Shown here piece by piece: positions 44,371 through 52,890 of a stretch of 64,000 bases of DNA (its first letter is position 1; each line of letters opens with the position of its first letter). The notes beneath the pieces are model-generated. The model was not told the origin of the DNA. It saw nothing but the letters and a program-made list of their open reading frames with translations, and ran no database searches. Position numbers and translations under genes: made by a program. The stretch lies in NCBI RefSeq assembly GCF_011751885.2, contig NZ_CP061771.1:186001-250000 (forward strand). Reading direction: 5' to 3'. Source of the DNA: Salinibacterium sp. ZJ450. GTDB taxonomy: Bacteria > Actinomycetota > Actinomycetes > Actinomycetales > Microbacteriaceae.

Positions 44371-44915
44371 GCACTCACGAGACGTCAACGATCACGGTGC
44401 GCCACGCCGAGCCAACGGATGCCGCTGCCCTCCACGTCGTCGCGGGGGAGACGTTCGCGCTCGCCTGCCCTCCCGGCACCCAGCAGCCCGACATCGATGC
44501 GTTCATCGCGGAACACCTGTCCGAAGAGAAGTTTCGGCTCCATCTCGCCGATCCCGACCGGGCGCTGCTCATCGCCGAGGTGAACGGCGTCGTCGCCGGG
44601 TACACCATGCTCGTGTTCGGGGAGCCGCAGGATGCGGATGTCGCCAAGGCGATCACCGTGCGACCGACCGCGGAGCTGAGCAAGTGCTACGTGCTCTCCA
44701 CCCAGCACGGACACGGAGTTGCATCCCACCTGATCGCCCAGAGCGTCGAGATGGCCCACCAGCGCGGCGCCGTCGCGGTGTGGCTGGGGGTCAACCAGCA
44801 GAACGAACGCGCCAACCGGTTCTACGAGAAGAACGGGTTCACCAGGGTGGGCGAGAAGCGCTTCCTGGTCGGCTCGGAATGGCACGAAGACTTCGTGCGG
44901 GAGCGCGTGCTCTAG
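44367..44915 (+). CDS. GNAT-family N-acetyltransferase
   Basis: A 182-residue acetyltransferase. The acetyl-CoA loop appears in a variant form, T-Q-H-G-H-G-V-A-S-H-L near residues 112-122, in place of the standard Q/R-x-x-G-x-G/A. W-L-G-V-N-Q-Q-N-E-R-A-N-R-F-Y-E-K-N-G-F near residues 139-158 is the conserved GNAT C-terminal region. The substrate is unknown. It is the last gene of the LuxR/PEBP/PQ-loop/flavoprotein string. It ends on CTAG, which is a stop on both strands. Confidence 0.9.
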   Translation: MSTHETSTITVRHAEPTDAAALHVVAGETFALACPPGTQQPDIDAFIAEHLSEEKFRLHLADPDRALLIAEVNGVVAGYTMLVFGEPQDADVAKAITVRPTAELSKCYVLSTQHGHGVASHLIAQSVEMAHQRGAVAVWLGVNQQNERANRFYEKNGFTRVGEKRFLVGSEWHEDFVRERVL

Positions 44916-45580
44916 AAGGCGGCCGCCCGCCCTCTCGGCAGCGGCACCGCCCGGCCGGCGAAGTCGTCGCGGGAGAGCGCCAGCGTCCACAACGGGAGCG
45001 CCAACCAGCTGAGCACGCTCGGCACGCCGCCCACCGTCAGCACCAGCAGCTGGGCGGCGGAACCCCAGGGCAGCAGCAAAGCCGACGCGAGCACCACCTC
45101 GGCGGCGATCCCGATGGAGCCCAGCGCCGAACCCCACCGCCAGAGCAGCCCGTCTTGTTCCGGCTGCAGTCGTCTGGCCTGCTGGCTGACCACGAACTGC
45201 CAGCCGAAGACGAACGCGATGCAGATCGCGAAGGTCACACCCTGCACCTGGAAGTCGATCTGGCGCAGCACGAGCAGCAAGCAGCTGAGGGCGATCAGGG
45301 CCATCGAGGCTCCACCGAGCACGGTCCAGACTCGCAGGGTGCGACTGGCCGGCAGCAGCACCCACAGCGCGAAGGCGACCGGCATCAACGCGATCAGGGA
45401 GGCGACGCTGGCGAAGTTGCCGAAGAAACCGGCCCACGACCAGCCGGTCGGCACGAGGGGAAACGGGTCGCCGAAGGTGTAATACCCCAGCAGGAACAGG
45501 CCCGCAATGATTCCGGTCACCGCACTGAGTTGCGCAAACGCCCGCATCTTCGAGCGCGCAATCCGAGGATCGTGTTCCAT
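44912..45580 (-). CDS. Polytopic membrane protein of unknown function
   Basis: A 222-residue protein with about six membrane segments (near residues 15-35, 48-75, 85-105, 110-130, 150-175 and 178-200) and an Arg-rich C-terminus. I do not recognise the family. GTG 45610 is a possible earlier start, but ATG 45580 gives a shorter, more usual N-terminus. It follows the oxidoreductase gene at 46610-45636 on the same strand by 55 bp and could share its transcript. Confidence 0.75.
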   Translation of the reverse strand: MEHDPRIARSKMRAFAQLSAVTGIIAGLFLLGYYTFGDPFPLVPTGWSWAGFFGNFASVASLIALMPVAFALWVLLPASRTLRVWTVLGGASMALIALSCLLLVLRQIDFQVQGVTFAICIAFVFGWQFVVSQQARRLQPEQDGLLWRWGSALGSIGIAAEVVLASALLLPWGSAAQLLVLTVGGVPSVLSWLALPLWTLALSRDDFAGRAVPLPRGRAAAF

Positions 45581-45635
45581 GACACCGCCTTTGGTGAGGA
45601 GTTCCCGCACTCTACTCCTCGGCGGCGGAACGTGG

Positions 45636-46610
45636 CTAGCTCTCAGTTACCGCCAGCACGATTTTGCCCCGGGTGTGGCCGCGTTCCAGCGCCTGGTGCG
45701 CCTCGGCCGCGTCGGACAGCGGGAACACCTCGTCGACGTGCACCCGCACGTCTCCGGCCTCGATCAGCCGGGTGATGACCTCGAGCGTGGACGCGGAGGG
45801 TGACACCTTGTAGCTGGTGGAGCGCATGCCTGCGGCCGCGGCATCCGTCATGAAAGTGGGCCAGCTTCCGGTCGGCACGTTGACCAGCAGCCCGCCGGGC
45901 CGCATCGTCGCCAGGGAGCGGGTTCCGGTGTCGTCGTGCACGTTGCCGATCAAATCGATCACGGCATCAACGTCGGACACCTGCTGCTCGAACCGGGTGC
46001 TGGTGTAGTCGATGACCTCGGTGGCGCCAAGGTCGCGCAGCCAGCCGAGATTGCGGGTGGAGCCGGTGGCGATCACGTGCGCGCCGAAGTACGCGGCGAA
46101 CTGCACCGCGAAGTGCCCGACACCGCCGGAGCCGGCGTGGATCAGTATCCGCTGTCCCTCATGGGCGCGGGCCACGTCGACGACAGCGCCCCACGCGGTC
46201 ATTGCCGCCAGCGGCACGCCGGCCGCCTCGACGTGCGAGAGGTTGGCTGGCTTCTTCGCAACGCTGAGCGCCTGCACCGCAATGTACTCGGCGTAACTGC
46301 CACTAGCGACACGGGGCGCTGGCGCCATGCCGTACACCTCGGTGCCCGGCTGGAACGGGTGCGCCTCGTACGGCGCCTCGACGACGACCCCGCTGAAGTC
46401 GCTGCCGAGCACGGCCGGGAAGTTCCGGATGCCGGCGATCACGCCGCGACCGGCGCGGGTCTTGGCCTCAATGGGGTTGATCCCGGCGGCCTCGACCTTG
46501 ATAAGGAACTCCGCGTTCACTTTCGCGGGCATGTCGATCTCGGCCAGCACCAGCACGTCGGGCGCCCCGGTCTCGTTGATTACCGCCGCGCGCATCGTCG
46601 TCATTGTCAT
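45636..46610 (-). CDS. Zinc-independent MDR oxidoreductase (quinone oxidoreductase-like)
   Basis: A 324-residue medium-chain dehydrogenase/reductase. The GroES-like half includes G-I-N-P-I-E-A-K-T-R and L-G-S-D-F-S-G-V-V. The Rossmann half has H-A-G-S-G-G-V-G-H-F-A-V-Q near residues 146-158. The zinc-binding Cys cluster is absent, which places it with quinone oxidoreductases. It uses NADPH to reduce quinones or enones. Start ATG 46610 follows GGGAAGG. A C-terminal G-K-I-V-L-A-V is typical. Confidence 0.9.
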   Translation of the reverse strand: MTMTTMRAAVINETGAPDVLVLAEIDMPAKVNAEFLIKVEAAGINPIEAKTRAGRGVIAGIRNFPAVLGSDFSGVVVEAPYEAHPFQPGTEVYGMAPAPRVASGSYAEYIAVQALSVAKKPANLSHVEAAGVPLAAMTAWGAVVDVARAHEGQRILIHAGSGGVGHFAVQFAAYFGAHVIATGSTRNLGWLRDLGATEVIDYTSTRFEQQVSDVDAVIDLIGNVHDDTGTRSLATMRPGGLLVNVPTGSWPTFMTDAAAAGMRSTSYKVSPSASTLEVITRLIEAGDVRVHVDEVFPLSDAAEAHQALERGHTRGKIVLAVTES

Positions 46611-46858
46611 GCCTTCCCGCCGTGTGCCCCTAGTCAACCGGGGCAATGAGTCATCCGCGTTTCAGCCATGTCAAACGCGTGCAAACTGTGTGCTGCCGCC
46701 TACCGAGGATACCGGGTGGTGGCGGCCCACTCCGCCGGGGGAGGCCGGTCCCGGCTTGGGCCTCGCGGTCTCCCGGCGGGCGGACTTCGGGCGCTCGGGA
46801 GGACGTTTTTCGCGGATTTCGTCCTGCCGAGCCGCCGAACTCCGACCGAGCGGGCGAG

Positions 46859-48046
46859 CTACACCTGCACCATGCTGTCGATGCTCTCCGGCGACAGGGC
46901 GTGGTGGATGGCGAGCATGCTCGCGCCGATCACCCCGGCGTTCTCGGCGGCCCGCGACTGGGCGATCTGCAGGTGCTCGGTGGCGAGCGGCATCGAGCGG
47001 GTGTAGACGACCTCACGCACTCCGGCGATCAGGTGCTCGCCGGCCTGCGCCATCGACCCGCCGATCGCGATCACCGAAGGGTTGATCAGGCTGACGCACG
47101 CGGTCAGCACCTCGCCGATGTCGCGGCCGGCCTGCCGCACCGCCTGGATGGCGTCAATGTTTCCGCGTTTCACGAGGTCGACGACATCCTGACCGGTCTG
47201 CACGTCGATGCCGGAGCGGCGCAGTTCCGCCGCGATCGCCGGCCCGGAGGCCATCGCCTCGAGGCAGCCGCGGTTGCCGCAGTGGCACGGGATGCCGGCA
47301 CCGCGCGGGATCTGCACGTGCCCGATGTCGCCGGCGATGCCCTGCGCGCCGCGCTGCAGCCGGCCGCCCGAGATCACGCCGGAGCCGATGCCGGTGGCCA
47401 CCTTGACGAAGATGAAGTGGTCCTCGTCCGGCCAGGCGAAGGCCTGCTCGCCGAGCGCCATGATGTTCACGTCATTGTCGACCAGTACCGGCACCTTGAG
47501 GTGCTGCTGCACCCAGCCCGGCACGTCGAAGGCGTTCCAGCCCGGCATGATCGGCGGGTTGACCGGCCGGCCGCTGGCGTGGTGCACAGGGCCTGGCAGG
47601 CCGATGCCGATCGCGATCAGATCGCTGGCCTCGCGGCCCACGGTGTTCACCAGGTCCTGGCCGGTTTCGACCAGCCAGCCGAGCACCGCTTCCGGCCCGC
47701 GGTCGATGGCGACGCTTTCCCGGCGCTGCGCCAGGATTACCCCGCTGAGGTCGCTGATGCCCACGGTGGCGTGCGTCGCGCCGAGGTCGGCGGCGAGCAC
47801 GATGCGGGCTCCGGGGTTCAGGGCGAACTGTGATGAGGGGCGGCCGCCGGTGGAGATCGCATCGTCGACCGGGCTCACCAGCCCGAGGCGGATCAGCGAG
47901 TCGACACGGGCGGCGATGGTGGAACGGGCCAGTCCCGTGAGGTTCGCCAGCTCGGCGCGAGTGCGCGGCCGGCCGTCGCGCAGCAACTGGAACAGCTCGC
48001 TCGCCCCCGAGGTGCCGAGCGCTGTTGCGCGGCTGATGTCCACCAT
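46859..48046 (-). CDS. ROK-family transcriptional regulator
   Basis: A 395-residue repressor-type ROK protein. An N-terminal winged helix (residues about 15-75, R-A-E-L-A-N-L-T-G-L-A-R-S-T-I-A-A-R) is followed by a sugar-kinase-like fold with A-A-D-L-G-A-T near residue 87, G-I-G-L-P-G-P near 147, and the zinc motif C-H-C-G-N-R-G-C-L-E near residues 254-263. It is divergent from the sugar ABC operon, with direct TTTTGCAT repeats between, so it most likely senses the operon's sugar and represses it. Confidence 0.92.
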   Translation of the reverse strand: MVDISRATALGTSGASELFQLLRDGRPRTRAELANLTGLARSTIAARVDSLIRLGLVSPVDDAISTGGRPSSQFALNPGARIVLAADLGATHATVGISDLSGVILAQRRESVAIDRGPEAVLGWLVETGQDLVNTVGREASDLIAIGIGLPGPVHHASGRPVNPPIMPGWNAFDVPGWVQQHLKVPVLVDNDVNIMALGEQAFAWPDEDHFIFVKVATGIGSGVISGGRLQRGAQGIAGDIGHVQIPRGAGIPCHCGNRGCLEAMASGPAIAAELRRSGIDVQTGQDVVDLVKRGNIDAIQAVRQAGRDIGEVLTACVSLINPSVIAIGGSMAQAGEHLIAGVREVVYTRSMPLATEHLQIAQSRAAENAGVIGASMLAIHHALSPESIDSMVQV

Positions 48047-48096
48047 GTCGACAGTTAATCACAGACACATTCGTTCGGATACCAGCAGCTAAAGAA

Positions 48097-48118
48097 TTTT
48101 GCATAACAACTTTTGCAT
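48097..48118. promoter_or_regulatory. Two TTTTGCAT direct repeats, possible ROK operator
   Basis: TTTTGCAT occurs at 48097-48104 and 48111-48118, spaced 14 bp start to start, within the 114 bp between the divergent ROK gene and sugar operon. Position just upstream of a -35-like TTGACA suggests a regulator site. Confidence 0.5.
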
Positions 48119-48123
48119 GTGCC

Positions 48124-48160
48124 TTGACAGAAGTGCGTGGGGCGGGCAGACAATGGGCAC
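48124..48160 (+). promoter_or_regulatory. Probable promoter of the sugar operon, likely leaderless
   Basis: TTGACA at 48124-48129 and GACAAT at 48149-48154 (19 bp apart) place transcription start at or next to the ATG at 48161. No ribosome-binding site is visible, which agrees with a leaderless mRNA. Confidence 0.55.
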
Positions 48161-49285
48161 ATGACAACGGATGTCACGGCCTCACCGCTGCGCGCGGCGA
48201 TCGTCGGCGGCGGTTTCATGGCCGCGGTGCACAGCCGTGCCATCCGTGCCGCGCGGGGAACCGTGGTGGGGGTCGCGTCATCCTCTAGGGAAAGCGCCGA
48301 GCGCGCCGCCGCCAGCCTCGACCTCGGCACCGCCTACGGCTCGGTGGCCGAACTGCTCGAGCAGCCCGACATCGACGTAGTGCACATCTGCACCCCGAAC
48401 GTCACCCATGCCGGGTACGCGCAGGCCGCCCTCGACGCCGGCAAGCACGTGATCTGCGAGAAGCCGCTGGCGGTGGATGTCGCCGACGCCGAGTCGCTCG
48501 TGGACCAGGCCGCCGCCGCGGGCAGGGTGGCCGCGGTGCCGTTCGTGTACCGGTTCCACCCGCTGGTGCGCGAGGCGCGCGCCCGGATTGCCCGCGGCGA
48601 CGCCGGCCGGTTGCTGTCGGTGCAGGGCTCCTACCTGCAGGACTGGCTGCTCGGCGTCGACGACACCGACTGGCGGGTCGACCCGTCGCTCGGTGGGCCC
48701 TCCCGCGCGTTCGCCGACATCGGCTCGCATCTCGCCGACCTCGTCGAGTTCGCCACCTCCGACCGCATCGCCCGGCTGTGCGCCGTGGTCAGCCGGGCAC
48801 ACGCGACCCGCGCGGGCGCCGCGGTGGCCACCGAAGACGCCGTCGCGCTGGCCTTCGAGCTGACCGGCGGCGCGATCGGCACGATGCTGGTTTCCCAGGT
48901 CGCCGCGGGGCGCAAGAACGCACTCGTGATCGAGATCGGCGGCAGCGACGAGAGCGTGCGTTTCGAGCAGGAGAACCCCGAGACCCTCTGGCTCGGACGT
49001 CGCACCGGCAGCATGCTGCTGCCCCGCGACCCCGCGCAGGCCAGCCCGGACTCGGCACGCCTCTCGGTGCTTCCGGCGGGACATCCGCTCGGCTATCAGG
49101 ACGCCTTCAACGCCTTCGTCGCCGACGCCTATGCCGCGATCGGCGGGGCGCAACCCGAGGGGCTGCCGACCTTCGTCGATGGGCTGCGCGCGGCCCAAGT
49201 GACCGAGGCAGTGTTGCGCTCGGCGCGAGACGGCGGCTGGGTCGACCTGCCCACAACCCGAACACGTGAGGAGGTGACCGCATGA
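48161..49285 (+). CDS. Gfo/Idh/MocA-family oxidoreductase
   Basis: A 374-residue NAD(P)-dependent sugar or polyol dehydrogenase. The Rossmann motif A-I-V-G-G-G-F-M near residue 15 is followed by V-H-I-C-T-P-N-V-T-H near residue 78 and the catalytic Lys in C-E-K-P-L near residue 105. The family includes inositol 2-dehydrogenase and enzymes that oxidise sugar C3. As the first gene before an ABC importer and two TIM-barrel isomerases, it probably oxidises the imported sugar or a derivative. Its stop overlaps the ATPase start (ATGA). Confidence 0.9.
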   Translation: MTTDVTASPLRAAIVGGGFMAAVHSRAIRAARGTVVGVASSSRESAERAAASLDLGTAYGSVAELLEQPDIDVVHICTPNVTHAGYAQAALDAGKHVICEKPLAVDVADAESLVDQAAAAGRVAAVPFVYRFHPLVREARARIARGDAGRLLSVQGSYLQDWLLGVDDTDWRVDPSLGGPSRAFADIGSHLADLVEFATSDRIARLCAVVSRAHATRAGAAVATEDAVALAFELTGGAIGTMLVSQVAAGRKNALVIEIGGSDESVRFEQENPETLWLGRRTGSMLLPRDPAQASPDSARLSVLPAGHPLGYQDAFNAFVADAYAAIGGAQPEGLPTFVDGLRAAQVTEAVLRSARDGGWVDLPTTRTREEVTA

Positions 49286-50784
49286 CCGACGCACCTGATG
49301 CCCCGGTGCTGTCCGCCCGCGGCATCGAAAAGGGATTCTTCGGCGTCACAGTGCTGAAGGGCATCGACCTCGATCTGTACCCCGGCCGGGTACACGGCCT
49401 GGTCGGTGAGAACGGCGCGGGCAAGTCAACCCTGATGAAGATCCTCGCCGCCGTGTACCACGCCGACGCCGGCAGCATCACCTTCGCCGGCAACCCGGTC
49501 GCCTTCACCCACCCGGTGCAGGCGATGCGCGCCGGCATTGTCACCGTGTTCCAGGAGTTCAACCTGCTGCCCGAACGCAGCGTCGCCGAGAACGTCTTCC
49601 TCGGGCGCGAACCGCGCAAGGGCGGGTTCGTCGACAAGGGACGGATGTCGCGGGACACGCAGACGCTGCTCACCGAGCTCGGCATCGACTTCATCGACCC
49701 GTCCGCCCGCGCCGGCACACTGACCGTGGCCGAGCAGCAGGTAGTGGAGATCGTCAAAGCGCTGTCGTTCGACGCCAGGGTGATCTCGATGGACGAGCCG
49801 ACCGCCGCGCTCGCCGAACACGAGGTCGAATTGCTCTACGCAATCGTGCGCCGGCTCACCGCACGCGGGGTCGCCATCCTCTACGTGTCGCATCGGCTTA
49901 AGGAGATCTTCGACCTGTGCGACACCATCACCGTGCTGAAGGACGGAGCGATGGTGGCGAGTCGCCCCGCGGCTGAACTCGACACCAACGAACTCGTACG
50001 GCTGATGGTCGGCCGGGCGATCTCCACCTACTTTCCGGGGCCGATCGAGGGCACCGTGCTCGGGGCGCCCCGGCTCGAGCTGCGCGGCTGTGGCAACGCC
50101 TATGTGCAGGGCATCGATCTCGACGTGCACGCCGGCGAGATCGTGGGCCTGGCCGGGTTGCAGGGCAGCGGACGCACCGAACTGGTGGAGGCGGTGTTCG
50201 GCGCCGTCCCGTTCACCAGCGGACAGATGCGGCTGGACCGCCGCGAGATCCGCACCACCGGGCCCCGGATGGCGGTGAAAGCGGGCATCGCGTTGATCAC
50301 CGAGGATCGCAAGGCGCAGGGCCTCGCGCTTAACCAATCCGTGCTGAACAACGTGCTGCTGGCCATCCGCGGGGTGTTCCCCGGCCGCACGGCCAAGGCG
50401 CGGGCGGCAGCGCCGGGCGTGCTCAGCTCGCTCGAGGTGTCCTCGCAGGGCGTCGACCAGGAGGTGCAGTTCCTCTCCGGCGGCAACCAGCAGAAGGTGG
50501 TGCTCGCCAAGTGGCTGGCCACGAAACCCCGGCTTGTGCTGCTGGATGAACCCACGCGCGGCATCGATGTCGGCGCGAAGATCGCGGTGTACCGGCTGAT
50601 GCGTGAGTTGGCGGCATCCGGTGTCGCGATTTTGATGGTGTCCTCGGAACTGCCAGAGGTGATCGGCATGTCCGACCGGATCCTGGTGATGCACGACGGA
50701 CGCATCATCGGCGAACTGCCGGCCGGTGCGAGTGAGGAAGCGGTGCTCGGCGCCGCGACCGGAAACGTGGGGGTGCTCGAATGA
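49282..50784 (+). CDS. Sugar ABC transporter ATP-binding protein (RbsA/XylG type)
   Basis: A 500-residue double-domain ATPase. The first domain has G-E-N-G-A-G-K-S-T near residue 40, Q-E-F-N-L and a degenerate signature L-T-V-A-E-Q-Q near 151. The second has a degenerate Walker A G-L-Q-G-S-G-R-T-E near 292, a canonical signature L-S-G-G-N-Q-Q-K-V near 398, and Walker B L-V-L-L-D-E-P-T-R-G-I-D. One degenerate site in each half is normal in the RbsA class. It is coupled by ATGA overlaps to the genes on both sides. Confidence 0.94.
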   Translation: MTDAPDAPVLSARGIEKGFFGVTVLKGIDLDLYPGRVHGLVGENGAGKSTLMKILAAVYHADAGSITFAGNPVAFTHPVQAMRAGIVTVFQEFNLLPERSVAENVFLGREPRKGGFVDKGRMSRDTQTLLTELGIDFIDPSARAGTLTVAEQQVVEIVKALSFDARVISMDEPTAALAEHEVELLYAIVRRLTARGVAILYVSHRLKEIFDLCDTITVLKDGAMVASRPAAELDTNELVRLMVGRAISTYFPGPIEGTVLGAPRLELRGCGNAYVQGIDLDVHAGEIVGLAGLQGSGRTELVEAVFGAVPFTSGQMRLDRREIRTTGPRMAVKAGIALITEDRKAQGLALNQSVLNNVLLAIRGVFPGRTAKARAAAPGVLSSLEVSSQGVDQEVQFLSGGNQQKVVLAKWLATKPRLVLLDEPTRGIDVGAKIAVYRLMRELAASGVAILMVSSELPEVIGMSDRILVMHDGRIIGELPAGASEEAVLGAATGNVGVLE

Positions 50785-51815
50785 GCGGGATTGCCCGGGC
50801 GGTGCGTCGTCGCCGCCTCGACCCCACCGCGATCGTGCTGATCGCCCTGATCGGGGTGATCGTGATCGGTGCGATCCTGGTCTCGACCGTGGGGCGCAAC
50901 TTCTTCAGCCCAGGCAACATCCGCGACATCCTGACGGGGATGAGCGTGCTCGGCTTCGTGGCGATCGGGCAGACCCTGGTCATCCTTTGCGCGTCGCTCG
51001 ACCTGTCCGTGCCGTACGTGGTGAGCCTGTCGAGCCTGATCGCCGCCCAGACGATGAATGGGTCCGCCGCGAACATCGCGCCGGCGGTGCTGCTCACCCT
51101 GTTCGTGGCCGCGCTGATCGGCCTGGCGAATGGGCTGATCGTCACCCAGTTGAAGGTGAACGGCTTCATCGCCACGCTCGGCACCGGCCTGATCATCAAG
51201 GGCTATCTCGACACCCGGTATCAAGGCACCGCCGGAAGCGTGCCGGCGGAGTTCCAGTTGATCGGTGCCACCGGCATCGGTCCGGTGCCGGTGTCGACCC
51301 TCATCATGATCGCCATCGCGGTGCTGGTGGCGCTGTTCCTCAGCCGTACCCGCACCGGGAACCATATCTTCGCGGTCGGCGGCAGCGTGGCCGTCTCGCG
51401 ACTGTCGGGGCTGCACACCAGCCAGCCGCTGATCGTGGCGCACATGCTGTGTTCGATCACCGCGGCGTTCGCCGGGCTGCTGCTGGCCAGCCGGCTCGGC
51501 GTCGGCAGCCCCACCGTCGGCAGCCAGGGTGGCTACGACCTGCTGTCGATCGCCGCCGTAGTGCTGGGCGGCACGCTGCTGCTCGGCGGCCGCGGGTCGG
51601 TGTGGGGAACCATCGGCGGCGTCGCCATCTTCGCGGTGCTCGACAACGTGATGAGCGTGATGCAGGTGAACCCGTTCATGAAAGACGTGGTGCGAGGCGT
51701 GGTCATCGTTGCCGCCGTCGCGGTCTACACCGGCCGGGGCGTGGAGCGGCGACGGGCGCGATTCACGCCGGCCGTGCAGCGAGAGGAGGCCGCTCGTGAG
51801 CCAGTCGGTTCCTAA
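50781..51815 (+). CDS. Sugar ABC transporter permease 1 (RbsC type)
   Basis: A 344-residue permease of the BPD_transp_2 family. About eight to ten membrane segments are visible, with V-A-I-G-Q-T-L-V-I-L-C-A-S-L-D-L-S near residue 55 and G-G-T-L-L-L-G-G-R-G-S-V-W-G-T near residue 265. The first motif corresponds to the G-x-D-L-S region of RbsC. It probably forms a heterodimer with the next gene product. The start overlaps the ATPase stop by four bases. Confidence 0.92.
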   Translation: MSGIARAVRRRRLDPTAIVLIALIGVIVIGAILVSTVGRNFFSPGNIRDILTGMSVLGFVAIGQTLVILCASLDLSVPYVVSLSSLIAAQTMNGSAANIAPAVLLTLFVAALIGLANGLIVTQLKVNGFIATLGTGLIIKGYLDTRYQGTAGSVPAEFQLIGATGIGPVPVSTLIMIAIAVLVALFLSRTRTGNHIFAVGGSVAVSRLSGLHTSQPLIVAHMLCSITAAFAGLLLASRLGVGSPTVGSQGGYDLLSIAAVVLGGTLLLGGRGSVWGTIGGVAIFAVLDNVMSVMQVNPFMKDVVRGVVIVAAVAVYTGRGVERRRARFTPAVQREEAAREPVGS

Positions 51816-52890
51816 CCCCTCAATCGGCAGCCGCATCGCCACGGTGGGCCGCAACCTGATCAGCCCGCGCGGGGCCGTCTTCCTGCTGCTGATCGTGCTG
51901 CTGATCGCGATCATCATCCTGAACCCCAGGTTCGCCGAGCCAGACAACCTGATCCGGTTCGTACAGCGGGTGGCGCCGATCGCGATCGCCGCCATCGGCC
52001 AGTACTTCGTGATCGTGTCGGGTGAGTTCGACCTGTCGATGGGGTCGCTGGTGACCGCGCAGGTGGTGATCGCCGGAAACTTGATCGGGCAAGACGACAG
52101 CCGCAGCATCCCGGTCCTAATCCTCATGCTCGTGTTCGGTGCCTTCATCGGGCTGATCAATGGCCTCATCACCACGTTGCTGCGCGTGCCGTCGTTCATC
52201 GTGACGCTCGGCATGATGCTCGCCCTGCTCGGCGCGGTGTTCTACATGACCGGCGGTGCGGCAACCGGCAACCCCGCCGACTCGTTCCGGCAGATCGGCC
52301 GCGGCGGCATCCGCGACGTTCCGGTGCTCGAGATCATCCCGTACCCGGTGATCATCCTCGCTGTGATCCTGGCCGCGGCGGTTTGGTTCATGCGGCGCCC
52401 GTTCGGCCGTACCCTGATCGCGGTCGGCGACAATGTCGTCACGGCTCGCTACACCGGAGTTCGGGTCTGGTGGGTGAAGACCAGCGCGTTCATCCTCTCG
52501 GCCCTGTCCGCCACCGTCGCCGGCATCCTGCTCGTCGGGTATGCCGGGGTGCACCCATCGGTCGGCCGCGGCTACGAGTTCATGGCGATCACCGCCGTGG
52601 TGCTTGGCGGAGTGGTGCTCGGCGGCGGCCGCGGCTGGGTCGTTGCGGCGGCGGCGGGAGCCTTCGCGCTGGAGGCGCTGTTCACTCTGCTCAACTTCGC
52701 CGAAGTGCCGTCCACCCTGCGCGACTCCATTCAGGGCGTCATCATCATCCTCGCTGTGGCCTACTCCGCCGTCACCTTCCGGGCTCGCCGCAAGGGCCGC
52801 CCGCTCGAAGCTTCTCCCGCACCGGGAGGGGAGCCCGCTCCCGAAGAGAGCCGGGCCGAACCTGCACCGCATGTAACCAAAGGAGGTTAG
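51796..52890 (+). CDS. Sugar ABC transporter permease 2 (RbsC type)
   Basis: A 364-residue permease homologous to the preceding one: I-G-Q-Y-F-V-I-V-S-G-E-F-D-L-S-M-G near residue 63 and G-G-V-V-L-G-G-G-R-G-W near residue 275. The C-terminal 30 residues are Pro/Glu-rich and cytoplasmic. I chose GTG 51796 because GAGAGGAGG lies 7-13 bases upstream. The start is inside the end of permease 1, a 20 bp overlap. Confidence 0.92.
   Translation: MSQSVPNPSIGSRIATVGRNLISPRGAVFLLLIVLLIAIIILNPRFAEPDNLIRFVQRVAPIAIAAIGQYFVIVSGEFDLSMGSLVTAQVVIAGNLIGQDDSRSIPVLILMLVFGAFIGLINGLITTLLRVPSFIVTLGMMLALLGAVFYMTGGAATGNPADSFRQIGRGGIRDVPVLEIIPYPVIILAVILAAAVWFMRRPFGRTLIAVGDNVVTARYTGVRVWWVKTSAFILSALSATVAGILLVGYAGVHPSVGRGYEFMAITAVVLGGVVLGGGRGWVVAAAAGAFALEALFTLLNFAEVPSTLRDSIQGVIIILAVAYSAVTFRARRKGRPLEASPAPGGEPAPEESRAEPAPHVTKGG

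Noticed and set aside
45581-45610. GTG 45610 as the start of the membrane protein at 44912-45580
   Set aside because: It would add ten residues without a better ribosome-binding site, and the ATG at 45580 gives a usual N-terminus; kept only as an alternative.
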